A stretch of 64,000 bases of DNA from RBG-13-68-16 sp050018455 (GCA_050018455.1 JBEKAA010000009.1:62001-126000); one strand, 5' to 3'; counted from the first letter of the stretch, positions 8,962 to 17,160 are shown. Notes: generated from the letters alone by a model not told the origin. Numbers and translations are program-made.

Positions 8962-8995
8962 AAAAGCCACCTCGGCGAAACTGAGCGGAGGTGGC
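8962..8995 (-). terminator. Leader terminator of the thiC TPP riboswitch
   Basis: On the minus strand GCCACCTC and GAGGTGGC form an 8-bp stem around a 14-nt loop, followed by CTTTTG. It lies between the riboswitch aptamer and the thiC ribosome site, as expected for transcription-attenuation control. Its GAGGTGG arm also resembles the downstream ribosome site region, so translation could be affected too (inference). Confidence 0.75.
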
Positions 8996-9008
8996 CTTCT
9001 TGCGCCGC

Positions 9009-9097
9009 TGGTCTGTTCCCTCCGCCGGTTCTGACCGGATCAGGTTCTGATGGTGTGCTCTCAGCCCGTCGAGAGTGCGGGCACCCATACAGACCAC
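9009..9097 (-). ncRNA. TPP riboswitch (THI element)
   Basis: Minus-strand leader of thiC. The conserved THI-box parts are present in order: a P1 arm GGTCTGT, GGGTGCCC, the invariant CTGAGA, an ACC segment, GAACCTGATCCGG, then the closing ACAGACC arm. Binding of thiamine pyrophosphate to this fold is well established in general. Here it precedes a terminator hairpin at 8962-8995 and should shut off the whole thiCMELD operon when TPP is abundant. Confidence 0.95.
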
Positions 9098-9102
9098 CGA
9101 CT

Positions 9103-9132
9103 ACTCTAGTACCGTTGAGGTTACCAAATCAA
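9103..9132 (-). promoter_or_regulatory. Sigma70-type promoter of the thi operon
   Basis: Minus strand TTGATT, an 18-bp spacer, then TAGAGT. The predicted start falls at about 9096, within a base or two of the riboswitch 5' end, which supports the call. Confidence 0.55.
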
Positions 9133-9514
9133 GGCATCCCTAAACCATTGCCGCGTATGTCGCTCTCACATGACACCACCGGGCCGCGAACCCGAGGTGC
9201 AGGAAGAGAACCCGCCCGGGGGGCGCACAGCGCCACCAGCGCAGGCCCGCGTTCGGCCACCGCGGGATCGGTGAGAAAGAAAGCCTCCACGCCGTGAAAG
9301 AAAGGCGAGATCCTGCTCTCTTGCGAGATTCTTCGCTCGCTGCGCGCACTCAGAATGACAGGGTACGGCGCACCTGCCAGGGCGCGCACCCAAGGGGAAA
9401 GACACCCAGGCCTCCACGCAGTGGAACCACCACACGCCCGCGGAACGGGCGGGCAAAAACGCGAGCAGGTCTCAAGCTCACAAATGGCTCAAGGGGTTCC
9501 CTTTGCGGGATTCT
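9133..9514. repeat. Gene-free region with a TCATTCTGAG-type repeat
   Basis: About 380 bp between the thi promoter and the hydrogenase regulatory site, with no convincing gene. At 9308-9362 it holds a GAGATCCTGCTCTCTTGCGA...ACTCAGAATGACA element, the opposite orientation of the repeat at 3420. Open frames here have atypical composition for proteins and cross this repeat, so I do not call them. Confidence 0.5.
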
Positions 9515-9530
9515 TGTGATAGCGTTCACA
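9515..9530 (+). promoter_or_regulatory. CRP/FNR-superfamily operator upstream of hydrogenase operon
   Basis: TGTGA-N6-TCACA, a perfect dyad (TGTGATAGCGTTCACA) 100 bp before the receiver gene that opens the hydrogenase operon. Regulators of the CRP, FNR and HcpR type recognise sequences of this form. No such regulator is encoded in the window, and no clear -10/-35 pair was seen nearby. Confidence 0.55.
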
Positions 9531-9630
9531 TGGCCTGACCGGCGGCCCGGCTGCATGCTGGCGTGGCCCCTGCACCGGACACGATCGAAGCGGGCCCCCA
9601 ACCCTTCGAAGGCGGTGAAAGGAGAGCGTG

Positions 9631-10011
9631 ATGGCAACGATTCTGATCGTGGACGACGATCCTGACGTGGTCGAGGCGTGTCGCCTCTTCCTCGAGAGGG
9701 ATCACCACAAGGTCGTCTGCGCGTACAACCGCGCCGAGGGCATGAAGGCCGTCGCCGAGGCCAAGCCCGACCTCTTGATCCTGGACGTGATCATGGAGCA
9801 GGCCGACGACGGCATCGCCATGGCGCAGGAGCTGCGACGCTCGGGGTTCGCAGCCCCGATCCTGATGCTGACGAGCATCGGCAAGGTCACCGGGTACTCC
9901 TACGACAAGGACGAAGATCTCGTGCCGGTCGACGACTTCCAGGAGAAGCCGATCGAGCCGGCGGCCCTGGTGCGCAAGGTGAACGAGTTGCTGGCGAAGA
10001 GGGCGAGGTGA
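9631..10011 (+). CDS. Single-domain response regulator
   Basis: 126 residues forming one receiver domain and nothing else. Acidic pocket at D8-D10, phospho-acceptor D52 (LLILDVIME), Thr near residue 82 and the EKP lysine near residue 106. The ATG at 9631 is chosen over the adjacent GTG because GGAG lies 6 nt before it. It is separated from the NuoE-like subunit by 4 bp, so it is co-transcribed with the hydrogenase. With no output domain it may act by protein contact, or as a phosphate shuttle or sink for the kinases on either side (inference). Confidence 0.87.
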   Translation: MATILIVDDDPDVVEACRLFLERDHHKVVCAYNRAEGMKAVAEAKPDLLILDVIMEQADDGIAMAQELRRSGFAAPILMLTSIGKVTGYSYDKDEDLVPVDDFQEKPIEPAALVRKVNELLAKRAR

Positions 10012-10015
10012 AGCC

Positions 10016-10543
10016 ATGCTCTTGACCGAGCAGCAGCGTTTGAAGGAGGACATCGGCCGGTTGGTCGAACGGTACGGCGCCGGGCGCTCGTCACTCATCC
10101 CGGTCCTCCAGGACGTTCAGGCCGAGTACGGCCAGATCTCCGAGTACGCGATGCAGGAAGTGGCCGACCACCTCGGTATTCACCCGGTGGAGGTCTACAG
10201 CGTCGTCACGTTCTACGCGTTCCTGGGCGAGAACTACCAGGGCAAGTTCGTGATCAGGCTGTGCCGGACGATCTCCTGCGACATGGTGGGCAAGGAGAAG
10301 GTCGCGCGCCAGCTCGAGAACGATCTCGGCATCAAGTTCGGGCAGACGACCAAAGACGGCAAGTTCTCGCTCGAGTGGGCGAACTGCATCGGGATGTGCG
10401 ACCAGGGGCCGGCGCTCCTCGTCAACGACCATGTCTTCACATCGGTGACCTCCGAGAAGGTCCACGACATCCTGCAGCTCTGCCGAAAGAGCTTCGGACC
10501 GCTCGCCGTGCACGACAACAGACACGAGGAGGCCAGGGCATGA
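10016..10543 (+). CDS. NAD-linked [FeFe] hydrogenase NuoE-like [2Fe-2S] subunit
   Basis: 175 residues with a thioredoxin-like [2Fe-2S] fold like NuoE, HndA and the HydC subunit of electron-bifurcating hydrogenases. An N-terminal helical part (LIPVLQDVQAEYGQIS, VAEHLGI-like region) precedes the cluster cysteines C-x4-C (CRTISC) and C-x3-C (CIGMC). It should pass electrons between the flavoprotein subunit and the catalytic subunit in the cytoplasm. Its stop overlaps the next start as ATGA. Confidence 0.92.
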   Translation: MLLTEQQRLKEDIGRLVERYGAGRSSLIPVLQDVQAEYGQISEYAMQEVADHLGIHPVEVYSVVTFYAFLGENYQGKFVIRLCRTISCDMVGKEKVARQLENDLGIKFGQTTKDGKFSLEWANCIGMCDQGPALLVNDHVFTSVTSEKVHDILQLCRKSFGPLAVHDNRHEEARA

Positions 10544-11730
10544 GCGCCAACCGCAAAGGCCTCGTGACGTTTTCGACCATCGACCCGAACGCCGCCCTCG
10601 CGGCGGCGGTCGCCAAGACCCGCGCGGAGATCGTCGCCGAGGTCACCGCGTCCAAGCTCAAGGGCCGCGGCGGCGCGGGGTTCCCCACCGGCGTGAAGTG
10701 GAACCTTGCGGCGGCCGCGAAGGGGGACGCCAAGTACGTCATCTGCAACGCGGACGAAGGCGAGCCCGGGACGTTCAAGGACCGCGTGATCCTCACCGAG
10801 GTCCCGGACCTCGTGTTCGCCGGGATGACGATCGGCGGCATCGCCATCGGCGCCGCCAAGGGGATCGTCTACCTGCGCGGCGAGTACACCTACCTGCGCG
10901 AACCGCTCGAGAGCGCTCTCGCCAAGCGGCGCGCGGCCGGGCTTCTCGGGCCGCAGGTCATGGGCAAGGCGGTCGCGTTCGACATCGAGGTCCGCATGGG
11001 CTCCGGCGCCTACGTCTGCGGCGAGGAAACCGCGCTCATCGAATCTCTCGAAGGGCAGCGCGGCGAGCCGCGCAACCGCCCGCCGTTCCCCGTCGACACG
11101 GGGTTCATGGGTCAGCCCACGATCGTGAACAACGTCGAGACGTTCGCGTGCGTCGCCGCAATCTTCGCCAAAGGCGCCGCGTGGTTCGCCTCGATCGGCA
11201 CCGAGAAGTCGACGGGTCCCAAGCTTTTCTCGGTCTCCGGCGACTGCGCCCGCTCCGGCGTCTACGAGTTCCCGATGGGTATCATGGTGAGCGAGCTGCT
11301 GCGCGAGGTCGGGGGCGAGAACGCGAAGGCGGTCCAGATCGGCGGCGCCTCCGGGCACTGCGTCCCTTCCTCCGAGTTCGCCCGGACGCTCAGCTACGAG
11401 GACGTCTCCACCGGCGGCTCGGTGATGGTGTTCGGGCCGCAACGGGACATGCTGGCGGTCGCCAAGAACTTCATGGAGTTCTTCGTCGAGGAGTCGTGCG
11501 GCCAGTGCACCCCGTGCCGCGAAGGCAACGCGAAGCTCCTCGAAGGCATCGAGATGCTGGAAGAGGGGCGGTGCTCGGCGGCGTACCTCGAAGAGCTGAC
11601 CAAGCTGGGCGAGGTGATGCAGATCGCATCGAAGTGCGGCCTCGGCCAGTCGAGCCCGAACGCGTTCCTGTCCATAGTCTCCCACTTCCAGGGCGAGCTC
11701 ATGGGCCGCACCTCCGGCCTGGCGCGGTGA
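10540..11730 (+). CDS. NAD-linked [FeFe] hydrogenase NuoF-like flavoprotein subunit
   Basis: 396 residues. Binds NAD(H) and FMN. The glycine-rich GRGGAGFPTGVKW, the CNADEGEPGTFKDR loop, MGSGAYVCGEETALIESLEG and the C-terminal cluster motif SCGQCTPCREG with a later Cys are all present. It lacks the N-terminal thioredoxin-like domain and the C-terminal two-cluster ferredoxin domain of the longer T. maritima-type HydB, so it is a minimal NuoF core. Start overlaps the upstream gene (ATGA). Role: NADH-coupled, possibly bifurcating, hydrogen metabolism; bifurcation cannot be read from sequence alone. Confidence 0.93.
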   Translation: MSANRKGLVTFSTIDPNAALAAAVAKTRAEIVAEVTASKLKGRGGAGFPTGVKWNLAAAAKGDAKYVICNADEGEPGTFKDRVILTEVPDLVFAGMTIGGIAIGAAKGIVYLRGEYTYLREPLESALAKRRAAGLLGPQVMGKAVAFDIEVRMGSGAYVCGEETALIESLEGQRGEPRNRPPFPVDTGFMGQPTIVNNVETFACVAAIFAKGAAWFASIGTEKSTGPKLFSVSGDCARSGVYEFPMGIMVSELLREVGGENAKAVQIGGASGHCVPSSEFARTLSYEDVSTGGSVMVFGPQRDMLAVAKNFMEFFVEESCGQCTPCREGNAKLLEGIEMLEEGRCSAAYLEELTKLGEVMQIASKCGLGQSSPNAFLSIVSHFQGELMGRTSGLAR

Positions 11731-11747
11731 GGCGGAAGGAGCCCAGC

Positions 11748-13688
11748 ATGTCGGACCAAGAGAAGGCCAACACAGCAACCTCCCGCGCCCCCGTCAGCCA
11801 GCGCGGCCACCTCGTCAAGATGCCGATCGACGGCACCGCGATCGGCGCGCTCGTCACGGTTTCGATCGACGGCCAGGATGTCAAGGTGCCGCTCGGCTCC
11901 ACGATCCTTGAGGCCGCCAAGCAGATCGGCGTGAAGATCCCGACCCTCTGCTACCACGAGGACCTCTGCATCGCCGGCGTCTGCCGGATCTGCGTTGTGG
12001 AGGTCGAGGGCCAGCGCACGCTGCAGGCCGCCTGCGCGTATCCGATCACCTCGCCGCTCAAGATCCACACGCACACCCGCAAGGTGCGCCAGTCGCGCCG
12101 GAGGATCCTCGACCTCCTGCTCTCCAAGCACTACGGCGAGTGCTACTCCTGCTTCCGTAACACCAACTGCGAGCTGCAGACGCTCGCCGCGGAGTACGGC
12201 GTCGACTTCTTCCGCTTCGGCCACCCGGACAAGCCAACCTCGGAGCTGGACAAATCCTCATATTCGGTCCAGCGGGACATGAACAAGTGCATCCTCTGCC
12301 GCCGGTGCGTGCGCACCTGCATCGACCTCCAGGAGGTCGGCGTGCTCGAGGCGGTGCACCGCGGCGACAAAACCAGGATCTCGACGTTCATGGACAAGCC
12401 CCTGGCCGAGGTCGTCTGCATCAACTGCGGGCAGTGCATCAACCGCTGCCCGACCGCGGCCCTGGGCGCGGCCGACCCCACCGACGACGTCTGGCGCGAC
12501 ATCAACGACCCGACCAAGCACGTCGTGATCCAGACCGCACCGGCGCCGCGCGCCGCTATCGGCGAGTGCTTCGGGCTGCCGCCCGGGACTCCTCTCACGT
12601 TCGAGATGAACTCGGCGCTCAGGGCGATCGGCTTCGACAAGGTCTTCGACACGAACTTCACCGCCGACCTCACGATCATCGAGGAAGGCACCGAGCTGAT
12701 CCTGCGGCTCTACAAGGCGCTGGTGGAGAAGCAGCAGGTCGCGCTGCCGCAGTTCACCTCGTGCTCCCCCGGCTGGGTGAAGTACATCGAGCACTTCTAC
12801 CCGGAAATGCTGCCGCACATGTCCTCCGCCAAGAGCCCGCAACAGATGTTCGGCTCGGTGATCAAGACCTACTACGCGAAGCTCAACAACCTCGACCCGG
12901 CCAACATCGTCACGGTCGCGCTGATGCCGTGCTCCGCAAAGAAGTTCGAGTGCAACCGCCCCGAGATGGCCTCGTCCGGCTACAAGGACGTGGACTACGG
13001 CCTGGTCACCCGGGAGCTCGCGCAGATGTTCAAGGAGGCCGGCATCGAGCTGCCGAAGATGCCGAAGAGCGACTTCGACGATCCGTTCGGGACCGCAACC
13101 GGGTCCGGCGTGATCTTCGGCGCCACCGGCGGCGTAATGGAAGCGGCGCTGCGGACCGTCATCGAGCTGGTCTCGGGGCTCAAGGTCGAGAGCCTCTACG
13201 ACCACGCGAACATCCTGCCCGTGCGCGGCTTCGACGGGGTTCGCTACGTCGAGCTCACGATCCCGAGGGTGGGGCCCGTCCCGGACCTCCTCAAGACGAA
13301 CAAGCACCTGCCGTTCGACAGCTGGGACTGGCTGGCGGGAGCGACGCTCAAGGTCGCGGTCGCCCACGGGACCGCGAACGCGAAGAAGGTCCTCGAGGAC
13401 ATCAAGGCCGGCGGCAAGCTGTCCGAGTGCCACTTCATCGAGTTCATGGCGTGTCCCGGCGGATGCCTTGGCGGCGGCGGCATGCCGATCCCGACCTCCC
13501 CCGCGATTCGCGCTGCGCGGGCCAAGGCGATCTACGCGGAGGACGCCGGGTACGAGGTGCGCAAGTCGCACGAGAACCCCGCGGTGATCAGGCTCTACAA
13601 CGAGTTCCTGACCGACGGCCCGAACGGCCACACCGCCCACCACCTCCTGCACACCACGTACACCCCGCGCGGGAAGTACATCACGTAG
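11748..13688 (+). CDS. hydA: [FeFe] hydrogenase catalytic subunit
   Basis: 646 residues; GGAAGGAG precedes the ATG. Domains in order: [2Fe-2S] ferredoxin (cysteines around CYHEDLCIAGVCRIC), a His-Cys3 [4Fe-4S] motif (HYGECYSC with a fourth Cys), a two-cluster ferredoxin (CILCRRCVRTC and CINCGQCINRCP), the H-cluster domain, and a fused small-subunit tail (LHTTYTPRGKY). H-cluster motifs: L1 TSCSPGW, L2 MPCSAKKFE, L3 FMACPGGCLGGGG. L1 has Ser where the textbook motif is TSCCP. As I recall, this is seen in NAD(P)-linked HndD-type enzymes, but I could not check. It forms a soluble trimer with the two preceding subunits. Confidence 0.96.
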   Translation: MSDQEKANTATSRAPVSQRGHLVKMPIDGTAIGALVTVSIDGQDVKVPLGSTILEAAKQIGVKIPTLCYHEDLCIAGVCRICVVEVEGQRTLQAACAYPITSPLKIHTHTRKVRQSRRRILDLLLSKHYGECYSCFRNTNCELQTLAAEYGVDFFRFGHPDKPTSELDKSSYSVQRDMNKCILCRRCVRTCIDLQEVGVLEAVHRGDKTRISTFMDKPLAEVVCINCGQCINRCPTAALGAADPTDDVWRDINDPTKHVVIQTAPAPRAAIGECFGLPPGTPLTFEMNSALRAIGFDKVFDTNFTADLTIIEEGTELILRLYKALVEKQQVALPQFTSCSPGWVKYIEHFYPEMLPHMSSAKSPQQMFGSVIKTYYAKLNNLDPANIVTVALMPCSAKKFECNRPEMASSGYKDVDYGLVTRELAQMFKEAGIELPKMPKSDFDDPFGTATGSGVIFGATGGVMEAALRTVIELVSGLKVESLYDHANILPVRGFDGVRYVELTIPRVGPVPDLLKTNKHLPFDSWDWLAGATLKVAVAHGTANAKKVLEDIKAGGKLSECHFIEFMACPGGCLGGGGMPIPTSPAIRAARAKAIYAEDAGYEVRKSHENPAVIRLYNEFLTDGPNGHTAHHLLHTTYTPRGKYIT

Positions 13689-13711
13689 CCCCGTCCCCGC
13701 CGAGATCTTCC

Positions 13712-13741
13712 GGAAATGCCGGGCGCCCGCCCGGCATTTCC
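13712..13741 (+). terminator. Hairpin after the hydrogenase operon
   Basis: A perfect 14-bp inverted repeat (GGAAATGCCGGGCG and its complement) with a 2-nt centre, 24 bp after the hydA stop. It has no strong T-run, so it may act as a terminator or an mRNA 3' stabiliser. Confidence 0.55.
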
Positions 13742-13802
13742 CACTTCAAGGCGGTCGGGCGGGCCGCTCGGGGTGTGGGACCATGGGCAGGGGAGGTTGG
13801 CC

Positions 13803-15107
13803 ATGAAGGACGAGTCAGCGGTCACGACGTTGCGGTATCTCGACCTCCCGGCCTCCGTCCGCGACTTCGTCGAGTTCTCCGCGGAGGAGAGCCGGGTGCT
13901 CGCGACCGTCAACCAGAAGGTGGCCGCGAACGCCGGCCTCGCCGACGTCATGGACTTCGTCTTCGACGCCACCCGCGAGATCTGTCCGTGCGACCGCATC
14001 GGCGTCGCTTTCCTGGAAGACGGGGACCGGCTCGTGTCGCACTACGCGCGCGCCTCCTACGACCCGGTTCTGCTCTCGAAGGGCTACACGGAGGCCCTGC
14101 AGGGCTCCTCGCTCGGGCGCGTGATCTCGAGCGGCCGGCCACGAGTGATCGACGACCTCGAGTCGTACCTGGCCGAGCACCCGGGCAGCGCCTCCACCGC
14201 GCTCCTGGCGCGCGAGGGCGTGCGCTCCTCCATGACCTGCCCGCTGTCCGTCGACGGCCGCCCCGTCGGGGTGATGTTCCGCAGCTCCCGGCGCCCCCGG
14301 GCTTACAACGATCACCAGGTTCGATTGCACCTCGCGATCGCCGAGCGCCTGGCGCAGTCCGTGGAGAAGGCGTGGCGCATCGAGCGTCTCACGGCGGCGA
14401 ACCACGCCTACACGGAGATGCTCGGCTTCGTGAGCCACGAGCTCAAGAACCCGCTCGCCTCGATGGTCATGGACGCAAAGGCGCTCACCGGCGGCTACCT
14501 GGGCGCGATGGACCCGCGCCACATCGAGGTCGTCGAGCGCATGGCGCGCAAGTCGCGGTACCTGCTGGGCCTGCTGCGCGAGTACCTCGACCTTGCCCGC
14601 ATCGAGAGCGGCGATCTCGCGCCATCGATCGCTCCCGGAGTCGACCTCGTCAACGACGTCATCGAGCCAGCCGTTCAAATCGTCCGCTCGGAGTTCCAGG
14701 AGCACGGCCACCGCCTGACGCGCGATTTCCCGGCGGGGTCCCTACCGGTCCGCGGTGATGCCGACCTGCTGAAGATCGTGCTGGTCAACCTGCTCGGCAA
14801 CGCCGCCAAGTACGGCAACCCCGACGGCGAGATCCGGGTCTCGGCGCGCCGCGCCCCCGAGTCGTTCTCGGTCTCGGTCTGGAACGAGGGCCCGGGCTTC
14901 CCCGAGAGCGAAAAGCACCGATTGTTCCGAAAGTTCTCCCGCCTGCAGACGCCGGAGCTGCGGGACCGGAAGGGTTCGGGCGTCGGCCTCTACACGTGTC
15001 GGCGCATCGTGGAGCTTCACGGTGGCCGCATCCGCGCCGCCTCCGAGCCGGGCCGATGGGCCGAGTTCATGTTCACGATTCCGGATCCCCCTCCGACCGA
15101 GGCTTGA
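13803..15107 (+). CDS. GAF-domain sensor histidine kinase
   Basis: 434 residues from the ATG preceded by GGGGAGG. A GAF-type domain spans about residues 25-190 (CPCDRIGVAFLEDG..., CPLSVDGRPVGVMF). It is followed by HisKA (FVSHELKNPLASM) and an HATPase (NLLGNAAKYGNP, NEGPGFP, GSGVGLYTCRRI). No membrane segment, so a cytoplasmic sensor. It follows the hydrogenase operon on the same strand, and is the third kinase in this region. No cognate DNA-binding regulator is adjacent. Confidence 0.87.
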   Translation: MKDESAVTTLRYLDLPASVRDFVEFSAEESRVLATVNQKVAANAGLADVMDFVFDATREICPCDRIGVAFLEDGDRLVSHYARASYDPVLLSKGYTEALQGSSLGRVISSGRPRVIDDLESYLAEHPGSASTALLAREGVRSSMTCPLSVDGRPVGVMFRSSRRPRAYNDHQVRLHLAIAERLAQSVEKAWRIERLTAANHAYTEMLGFVSHELKNPLASMVMDAKALTGGYLGAMDPRHIEVVERMARKSRYLLGLLREYLDLARIESGDLAPSIAPGVDLVNDVIEPAVQIVRSEFQEHGHRLTRDFPAGSLPVRGDADLLKIVLVNLLGNAAKYGNPDGEIRVSARRAPESFSVSVWNEGPGFPESEKHRLFRKFSRLQTPELRDRKGSGVGLYTCRRIVELHGGRIRAASEPGRWAEFMFTIPDPPPTEA

Positions 15108-15109
15108 TA

Positions 15110-15345
15110 CCGTCCGGTCATCAGCAGAGGGGCAGAGGTGCGGAGGAGCAAAGACGGTTCGAAGGTTCGAAGGTTCGAAGGTTCGAAGGTTCGAAGGTTC
15201 GAAGGTTCGCCTAAGTAAAAGGCAACCTCTTGCTCCCTGCCATATTCCCGGTCTTCTCTTTTCTCGTCTCTGAACTTTCGAACGTTTGAACGTGTGAACT
15301 TTCGAACGGTTTCTTGCTCCCCTGCTCCTCTGCTGCCGGTTCCCG
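15110..15345. repeat. 8-bp word arrays in a long inverted repeat
   Basis: Left arm: AG-rich octamer words (GGCAGAGG type) at 15124-15150, then six perfect tandem GGTTCGAA units at 15156-15203 plus a partial one. Right arm at about 15275-15340: degenerate octamers (CTTTCGAA, CGTTTGAA, CGTGTGAA, CTTTCGAA), then CTGCTCCTCTGCTG. The arms are complementary in order, so the whole ~230 bp could fold as one imperfect hairpin. It fills the gap between two kinase genes. A second copy lies at 44520-44800. Confidence 0.85.
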
Positions 15346-15411
15346 GCGCGGCCGTCTCCCATCGGCGCCCGGGCCGCAGTAAAGTCTCATCCGAGCGCCG
15401 CCGGCTCACGG

Positions 15412-17052
15412 ATGCCCGGTCGGCGCTACGGAGGGGATCTGGACAAACCGAGGATGCTGCCGGCGGCGGCGGAGCTGGTCGAGCGCACCAGGTGGCTCAT
15501 CACGCTGCGGTGGCTGGCCATCGTAGCGGTCACCGCCGCCGTCGAGGTGGTGAGGGGGCCGCTGGGGGTGACGGTAGCCTCGGTTCCGATCCGGTGGGTG
15601 ATGGGGGCCCTCGCCCTCTACAACATGCTGCTGGCGGTCGTGAGCCCGCTGTTCGGCACTGCCCGCCCGGACGGACCCGAGCACGCGCCCTCTCCGGCGA
15701 TGCGCGCGCTCGCCGCGGTGGCGCTCGCCCCGGCGCAGCTCCCGCGGTTGTGGCTCGTGCTCGGCCGACTGGTCCGCTCGCTCGCGCTGCCCGTCGCGCG
15801 GCGGCGCCGTCGCGACGGCGCGCCCGTGCGGCGGGCGACGCTCGACGACGTGCTGGTGCCGCGCGAGCTTTGGGGGCTCGACCCCCAACGCGTCGTGGCC
15901 CGGGCCGCGACCCTCGCGAGCGCGCAGATCACGGTCGACCTCGTTGCGGTGGCCGCGCTGGTTCACTTCTCGGGTGGCATCGAGAACCCCTTCATCTTCT
16001 ACTCGGTCTTCCACGTCGTGATCGCGAGCATCCTCCTCTCCCGCCCGGCCACGTTCCTCAAGGCCGCGCTCGGGTTCGCGCTGATCTCGGGGGTCGGCCT
16101 GGGCGAGTGGCTCGGCGCCCTGCCCCACGTGCCTCTCGGGCTGTTCCCGGTTGAAGGCGCCTTTCGGAGCGGGAGTTTCGTCGTCACCCAGCTCTTCGTG
16201 CTTGGCAGCACACTGTTCCTCACGGCGTACATCGCGAGCGCGATCTCGGCCCACCAGCGTTCCTACGAGCGCGAGACGGTGCAGCTCTCGGCCGACATCA
16301 GGCACAAGAACGAGCTGCTGCAGGCCGCGTACAAGAGGATCCGCAGCGCCGAGCGCGCCAAGTCCCAGTACATGCGGAAGGTGGCGCACGAGCTCAAGGA
16401 ACCGCTCGCTGCGATCCAGATGCTGCTCCGGACGGTGCTGGACGGGTTCGCGGGCGAGTTCCCCGAACGGTCCCGAAACTTCATGGAACGCGCCGAACGG
16501 AGAGCTCGGGAGCTGTCCCTCGTCACCCAGGACCTCCTCACGCTCTCCCGCGCCCGGGAAGGCCGCGCCACGGTCGACGCGACTGCCGTCCGGCCGGACG
16601 AACTGGTTGAAGCCGTCGTGGGAGCATTGCAGGAGGCGGCGGCCCGCGCCGGCGTCACCGTTGCGACCGAGATTTCCCCAGGGCTCAACCCGGTCGAGGG
16701 CGACCCCGCCGGCCTGCAGCAGCTGGTCGGAAACCTGGTCAGCAACGGCATCCGGTACACGCCGCGCGGCGGCCGCGTGACGATCCGGTTGCTCGACACC
16801 GAAGGGAAGCTCCGCATCGAGGTCGCCGACACCGGGATCGGAATTCCCGCCGAGGACCTGCACCGCGTCTTCGACGAGTTCTACCGTTCGGCCAACGCCC
16901 GCGAGCACACCGGCGACGGCACGGGCCTCGGGCTCTCCATCGTGAAGGCCGTCGTCGAGCAGCACGGCGGCACGGTGTCGGTCGAAAGCACGGTCGGCCA
17001 GGGAACGACATTCACCGTCGAGCTCCCGGTGAAGCAAGAGGTGAAAGGGTAA
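15412..17052 (+). CDS. Membrane-bound sensor histidine kinase
   Basis: 546 residues. About six hydrophobic segments occupy the first ~285 residues, interrupted by a basic Arg-rich loop. Then come a coiled linker, HisKA (VAHELKEPLAAIQ) and an HATPase (NLVSNGIRYTP, DTGIGIP, GTGLGLSIVKA). The start is uncertain: the first ATG has no strong ribosome site. Its last codons and stop (GGGTAAACGG) come from a 7-bp word array. No response regulator follows; the nearest downstream genes are on the other strand. Confidence 0.85.
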   Translation: MPGRRYGGDLDKPRMLPAAAELVERTRWLITLRWLAIVAVTAAVEVVRGPLGVTVASVPIRWVMGALALYNMLLAVVSPLFGTARPDGPEHAPSPAMRALAAVALAPAQLPRLWLVLGRLVRSLALPVARRRRRDGAPVRRATLDDVLVPRELWGLDPQRVVARAATLASAQITVDLVAVAALVHFSGGIENPFIFYSVFHVVIASILLSRPATFLKAALGFALISGVGLGEWLGALPHVPLGLFPVEGAFRSGSFVVTQLFVLGSTLFLTAYIASAISAHQRSYERETVQLSADIRHKNELLQAAYKRIRSAERAKSQYMRKVAHELKEPLAAIQMLLRTVLDGFAGEFPERSRNFMERAERRARELSLVTQDLLTLSRAREGRATVDATAVRPDELVEAVVGALQEAAARAGVTVATEISPGLNPVEGDPAGLQQLVGNLVSNGIRYTPRGGRVTIRLLDTEGKLRIEVADTGIGIPAEDLHRVFDEFYRSANAREHTGDGTGLGLSIVKAVVEQHGGTVSVESTVGQGTTFTVELPVKQEVKG

Positions 17053-17160
17053 ACGGAAAAAGTCAAACGGGAGACAAGACCGAGGCCGCGTTCCTCGCCG
17101 GGAGTTCTCCGTCTTCCGTCTTCCCTTTTCCCTTTACCGTTTGCCCTTTGCCGCTTTACC
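17043..17160. repeat. 7-bp word array with inverted partner, between convergent genes
   Basis: Heptamers GAAAGGG, TAAACGG, AAAAAGT and CAAACGG run from 17043, followed by a pyrimidine arm (TTCCCTTTTCCCTTTACC) ending near 17155. It contains the stop codon of the upstream kinase (17050-17052) and could serve as a bidirectional terminator with the converging porin gene. Confidence 0.75.

Noticed and set aside
9129..9389. 86-residue minus-strand frame upstream of thiC
   Set aside because: It crosses the thi promoter region and a TCATTCTGAG-type repeat and has no protein-like features.
12287..14758. Long plus-strand frame across the hydrogenase end and the GAF kinase
   Set aside because: The translation is Arg/Pro/Gly-rich with no domain, and it overlaps two clear genes in another frame; a GC-bias artefact.
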